Source: Deltaproteobacteria bacterium (GTDB lineage Bacteria > Desulfobacterota > Desulfobacteria > Desulfobacterales > JAHEIW01). From it: DNA of 60,032 nucleotides. The position numbers and the translations under genes were made by a program. This document shows, piece after piece, positions 59,691 through 60,032 of this stretch. The notes under the pieces were generated by a model, which worked only from the letters and a program-made list of their open reading frames with translations, was not told the origin of the DNA and ran no database searches. The first letter of the stretch is position 1. Each line of letters starts with the position of its first letter. The DNA is taken from the NCBI GenBank assembly GCA_024639185.1, contig JAHEIW010000010.1, positions 1 to 60,032 on the forward strand, read 5' to 3'.

Positions 59691-60032
59691 AGGGATTCAA
59701 AACCGATAAACGAAAGGTCGCAACCGGAATTCAGATTACCTTTCGTATCGGCGGTGCGGGTCCGCCGCTTTTGCTGTTACATGGCTATCCGCAAACCCAT
59801 CTGATGTGGGCCCAGATGGCGCCGCGACTGGCTCAGCAATTCACGGTGGTCATGAGCGATTTGCGCGGCTACGGAGACAGCGATAAGCCGGAATCTGATC
59901 CGCGACATGCGACCTGCGAAGATTATCGCGCGGCAGCCTCTATTGATCTGGAACACGACCGCGATGACCGTGAAGCAGGCAGAAAAATTCAGTGCCCCCT
60001 CTTGGTGCTATGGGGCGATGCCAACCAGGTGC
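59684..60032 (+). pseudogene. Alpha/beta hydrolase (haloacetate dehalogenase-like) with large internal deletion, partial
   Basis: An open frame of 116 codons running off the window. The N-terminal part (GAGPPLLLLHGYPQTHLMWA, SDLRGYGDSDKPESDP) is typical of haloacetate dehalogenase-like hydrolases. It joins without a frameshift to a segment that in full-length relatives lies more than 100 residues further on (HATCEDYRAAASIDLEHDRD, CPLLVLWGD). The region with the catalytic nucleophile (GHDRG) and the cap domain is missing, so the product cannot be a normal hydrolase. The short word HAT occurs near both joints in relatives, which suggests deletion between short repeats. There is no ribosome site; the E1 edge precedes the ATG. 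Confidence 0.7.

Noticed and set aside
1-60032. tRNA-Pyl or pylBCDST genes in the window
   Set aside because: No tRNA-Pyl-like sequence with a CUA anticodon loop and no protein resembling PylS, PylB, PylC or PylD was seen. They must be elsewhere if the system is functional.

Overview
The window is a bacterial chromosome segment of moderate GC content. Its gene content suggests an anaerobic Desulfobacterota (sulfate-reducer-like) organism that lives on quaternary amines and methylamines. The basis is four MttB-superfamily corrinoid methyltransferases, a methyl-corrinoid:tetrahydrofolate methyltransferase, two ETF pairs, a membrane HdrD-like Fe-S oxidoreductase, a ferredoxin-type 2-oxoacid oxidoreductase and a 4-hydroxybutyryl-CoA dehydratase-like protein. 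The taxon is inferred; no rRNA or marker gene is present.

Layout. 1-121: tail of tatA. 255-9527 (minus strand): etfA/etfB, a DAO-type flavoprotein, a YbaK-like deacylase and a four-subunit sarcosine oxidase-type enzyme (soxB-D-A-G). 9822-12208 (plus): an RpiR/SIS regulator translationally coupled to a PAS/AAA+/Fis sigma-54 activator. 12253-20732 (plus): two good -24/-12 promoters, MttB-A, a dimethylglycine dehydrogenase-like flavoprotein, etfB, etfA and the Fe-S membrane oxidoreductase. 21217-25714 (plus): MtgA-like methyltransferase, corrinoid protein, MFS transporter, MttB-B. 25772-30969: an AT-rich stretch of unusual small genes (ExeA-like/SPOR, RRSGxDRR proteins, PilZ, tiny membrane peptides, a lone receiver domain) carrying a duplicated 93-nt element whose stem covaries. 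31004-36344 (minus): a second dimethylglycine/sarcosine dehydrogenase-like protein, an acyl-CoA synthetase, an enoyl-CoA hydratase and a remnant of an M19 dipeptidase. 36729-46005: flavodoxin-like reductase, MttB-C, Asp/Glu racemase-like protein, M24 peptidase, a DUF1638-hydantoinase fusion, EamA transporter and PpnP. 46407-54239 (plus): IclR regulator, four-subunit 2-oxoacid:ferredoxin oxidoreductase, AbfD-like dehydratase, leucine-type dehydrogenase and DUF362 protein. 54569-56768 (minus): corrinoid protein MttC and a pyrrolysine-type MttB. 57138 to the end: a second sigma-54 activator, a CBS-ACT protein and an internally deleted alpha/beta hydrolase.

The main finding is the minus-strand gene at 55296-56768. 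It looks like two ORFs split by one in-frame amber codon (55785-55787), but the frame continues unbroken and the amber sits exactly where MttB trimethylamine methyltransferases carry pyrrolysine. The three other MttB paralogs have Leu, Cys or Met there. Ten ordinary genes in the same window end in TAG, so UAG is not globally reassigned.

Inferred pathway: quaternary amines (glycine betaine or similar) lose a methyl group through MttB-type proteins to corrinoid proteins and then to tetrahydrofolate. The resulting tertiary and secondary amines (dimethylglycine, sarcosine) are oxidised by the flavoproteins. Electrons pass through ETF to the membrane Fe-S oxidoreductase and quinone. The intergenic regions are unusually rich in palindromic repeats of several families.
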